A DNA stretch of 5,289 nt from Gammaproteobacteria bacterium (lineage in GTDB: Bacteria > Pseudomonadota > Gammaproteobacteria > CAISUE01): assembly GCA_947378515.1 (NCBI GenBank), contig CANCKG010000071.1, forward strand, positions 1 through 5,289. Reading direction: 5' to 3'. Every line of letters begins with the position of its first letter. Positions within the stretch are counted from its first letter, which is position 1. Below the pieces are notes generated by a model, which was not told the DNA's origin, ran no database searches, and saw only the letters and a list, made by a program, of their open reading frames with translations. The position numbers were made by a program, and so were the translations under genes. Positions 3,708-5,289 of this stretch are shown here, in pieces.

Positions 3708-5289
3708 TTAACACCAAATACGTGTTTCACCAAGCCCATAAACATTATCATGGCAGCGGGAACATAATTCCAGATGCTCTTGAATAGTGCCGACTGAAGC
3801 TTGATGTTGCCAGCAGCGCGTGCATTTAAAGCTCGTTGCAGCAGTCACTAATATACTTAAAAATTCGTCATTACCGCAACTATTGATTAAAGTAATGTTA
3901 TCAACAGGTGTAGCTTCATAGTGGATACTCGCGCCTGACGTGATTAAGAAAAAGCGTAACTCAGCAGCCAGTGGGCATAATAATTGGTCAAGCTCACTAT
4001 CCTTGGTGATAAAGAGCGTTACTTCAGCATCCAAACTCGAACCAATCGTCCCTGCTTGACGTGCTTGTTCCAGCGCTTTGTTAACCGCTTGTCTAGCTGT
4101 CAAAGCGAATTCTAATTTTGCTAAATCAAAGCCACGCATGGCTTGCGTTAATGCAGTATCGCTTGGCGCATCCAAGTACCATTTGCTCAATAGCACCGAC
4201 GCTTGAGGTTGCTTAGGTAAATGTTGCCATAATTCTTCAGCGGTAAAGCTCAAAATCGGCGCTAACCACCGGGTCAACAATTGAATCAAGTGGTACATCA
4301 CCGTTTGCGAAGAGCGCCTAGCAGGACTCTTGGCTTGACAAGTGTATTGGCGATCTTTGGTGATGTCTAAGTAAAAGGAACCCAACTCAATCGAGCAAAA
4401 TTGTTGAATCTTTTGGGTGATCAGATGAAATTCAAAACTGTCATAGGCAGACAGGATTTCTGTCTGTAATAATTTAGCTTTGGCTAGTAAACAGGCATCG
4501 AATACCAGCAAGTCTTCACCAGGTAATAGATCGCATTCGGGTTCAAAGTCATGCAAATTAGCCAGTAAATACCGAGCGGTGTTACGAATACGCCGATAAG
4601 TATCGGCGGTACGTTTTAAAATATCGTCAGATACCGCCATTTCACTGCGATAATCGGTCGAGGCAACCCACAAGCGCAACACATCAGCACCCAAATTTTG
4701 AATGACTTTTTCAGGCGCCACCACATTGCCAAGTGATTTCGACATTTTGCGGCCTTGCCCATCGACCGTGAAGCCATGAGTTAGAACGGTTTTATAAGGG
4801 GCCACGCCTTGCATGCCAACGGATGTTAATAAGGATGATTGAAACCAGCCGCGATGTTGATCCGAACCTTCTAAATAAAGATCGGCGGGAAAGCTTAATT
4901 CTGCTCGTCGCTGTAACACCGCATAATGCGAACTACCCGAATCAAACCACACATCAAGGATGTCGGTGGCTTTGTCATAGTCTTTAGCCTCATGACCAAT
5001 GAGTGATTCGGCGCTGGCTGAAAACCAGGCATCAACGCCGCTTTGCTCGATCAGTAACGCAACTTGTTCGATGATGTCAGTGGTGCGAGGATGCAATTCC
5101 CCGGTCATTTTATGAGTAAATAAGGGAATCGGGACACCCCAGGTGCGTTGACGGGAAATACACCAATCCGGCCGGCCTTCGATCATGCCTTCAATGCGTT
5201 GTTTGCCCCAATCCGGCAACCAGCTAACACTGTCGATGGCGTTTAAAGCTTGGGTCCGTAATGAAGCTTGATCCATGCTGATAAACCAT
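3708..5289 (-). CDS. ileS: Isoleucyl-tRNA synthetase, C-terminal part (5' end outside window)
   Basis: Class I aminoacyl-tRNA synthetase that charges tRNA-Ile in the cytoplasm. The frame is open through the right edge (WFIS before MDQASLR), so the ATG at 5276 is an internal Met and the HIGH motif and much of the editing domain lie outside. Counting that Met as 1: WCISRQRTWGVP (38-49), DVWFDSGSSH (108-117), GSDQHRGWF (137-145), KMSKS (177-181) which binds ATP and the tRNA end, WVASTDY (203-209), an anticodon-binding helical domain from about 225, and a C-terminal zinc finger with Cys485, 488, 505 and 508. The zinc ligand spacing equals that of E. coli IleS as I remember it, and the tail ends normally at TAA (3710-3708), so the protein is about 930-940 residues in full and looks intact. 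The usual downstream neighbour lspA is absent. The convergent small unit starts right after the stop, and no intrinsic terminator with a U-tract serves ileS. Confidence 0.98.
   Translation of the reverse strand, partial: WFISMDQASLRTQALNAIDSVSWLPDWGKQRIEGMIEGRPDWCISRQRTWGVPIPLFTHKMTGELHPRTTDIIEQVALLIEQSGVDAWFSASAESLIGHEAKDYDKATDILDVWFDSGSSHYAVLQRRAELSFPADLYLEGSDQHRGWFQSSLLTSVGMQGVAPYKTVLTHGFTVDGQGRKMSKSLGNVVAPEKVIQNLGADVLRLWVASTDYRSEMAVSDDILKRTADTYRRIRNTARYLLANLHDFEPECDLLPGEDLLVFDACLLAKAKLLQTEILSAYDSFEFHLITQKIQQFCSIELGSFYLDITKDRQYTCQAKSPARRSSQTVMYHLIQLLTRWLAPILSFTAEELWQHLPKQPQASVLLSKWYLDAPSDTALTQAMRGFDLAKLEFALTARQAVNKALEQARQAGTIGSSLDAEVTLFITKDSELDQLLCPLAAELRFFLITSGASIHYEATPVDNITLINSCGNDEFLSILVTAATSFKCTRCWQHQASVGTIQEHLELCSRCHDNVYGLGETRIWC

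Noticed and set aside
5274..5276. ATG as the start of a short IleS-like protein
   Set aside because: The frame stays open upstream (WFIS) to the window edge and matches the interior of IleS, so this is an internal methionine of a cut gene.

Overview
The window suggests a moderately AT-rich gammaproteobacterium, most likely of the order Legionellales (the Legionella, Coxiella, Rickettsiella and Berkiella groups). IleS closely resembles the gammaproteobacterial enzyme. The N-terminal PAS domain of the hybrid kinase (MPGIVYWKDAEGNYQGCN) is of a type I associate with Legionella and Coxiella hybrid kinases. XYP-type cyclodipeptide synthases are known from Rickettsiella grylli and Fluoribacter (Legionella) dumoffii. 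The placement is an inference from remembered sequences, not from a search.

Layout, left to right. Positions 1-148 hold a palindrome-rich dispersed repeat (copy 1), cut by the window edge. Positions 197-1804 (minus) encode a soluble PAS hybrid histidine kinase with a receiver domain. Positions 1804-3252 (minus) encode a 482-residue protein that I identify as a divergent, enlarged tRNA-dependent cyclodipeptide synthase (CDPS). The two genes overlap by one base (TAATG), with the CDPS first, so they form a two-gene operon with a candidate promoter at about 3283-3309. Positions 3305-3529 hold a second, inverted copy of the repeat with different central hairpins. Positions 3540-3705 hold a small plus-strand unit: a Shine-Dalgarno-like site, a 19-codon ORF, an imperfect tandem repeat and a strong intrinsic terminator. 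Positions 3708-5289 (minus) are the C-terminal half of ileS, which runs off the right edge.

How the genes may work together: a CDPS takes two aminoacyl-tRNAs and makes a cyclic dipeptide. The kinase downstream would receive a signal through its cytoplasmic PAS domain and pass phosphate to its own receiver, then probably to an HPt protein encoded elsewhere. There is no tailoring enzyme (cyclodipeptide oxidase, P450 or methyltransferase) in the window. The tight pairing of a CDPS with a soluble PAS sensor kinase, bracketed by inverted repeat copies, is the most interesting arrangement here. It suggests, without proving, that the dipeptide is a signal, or that its production and its sensing are linked.
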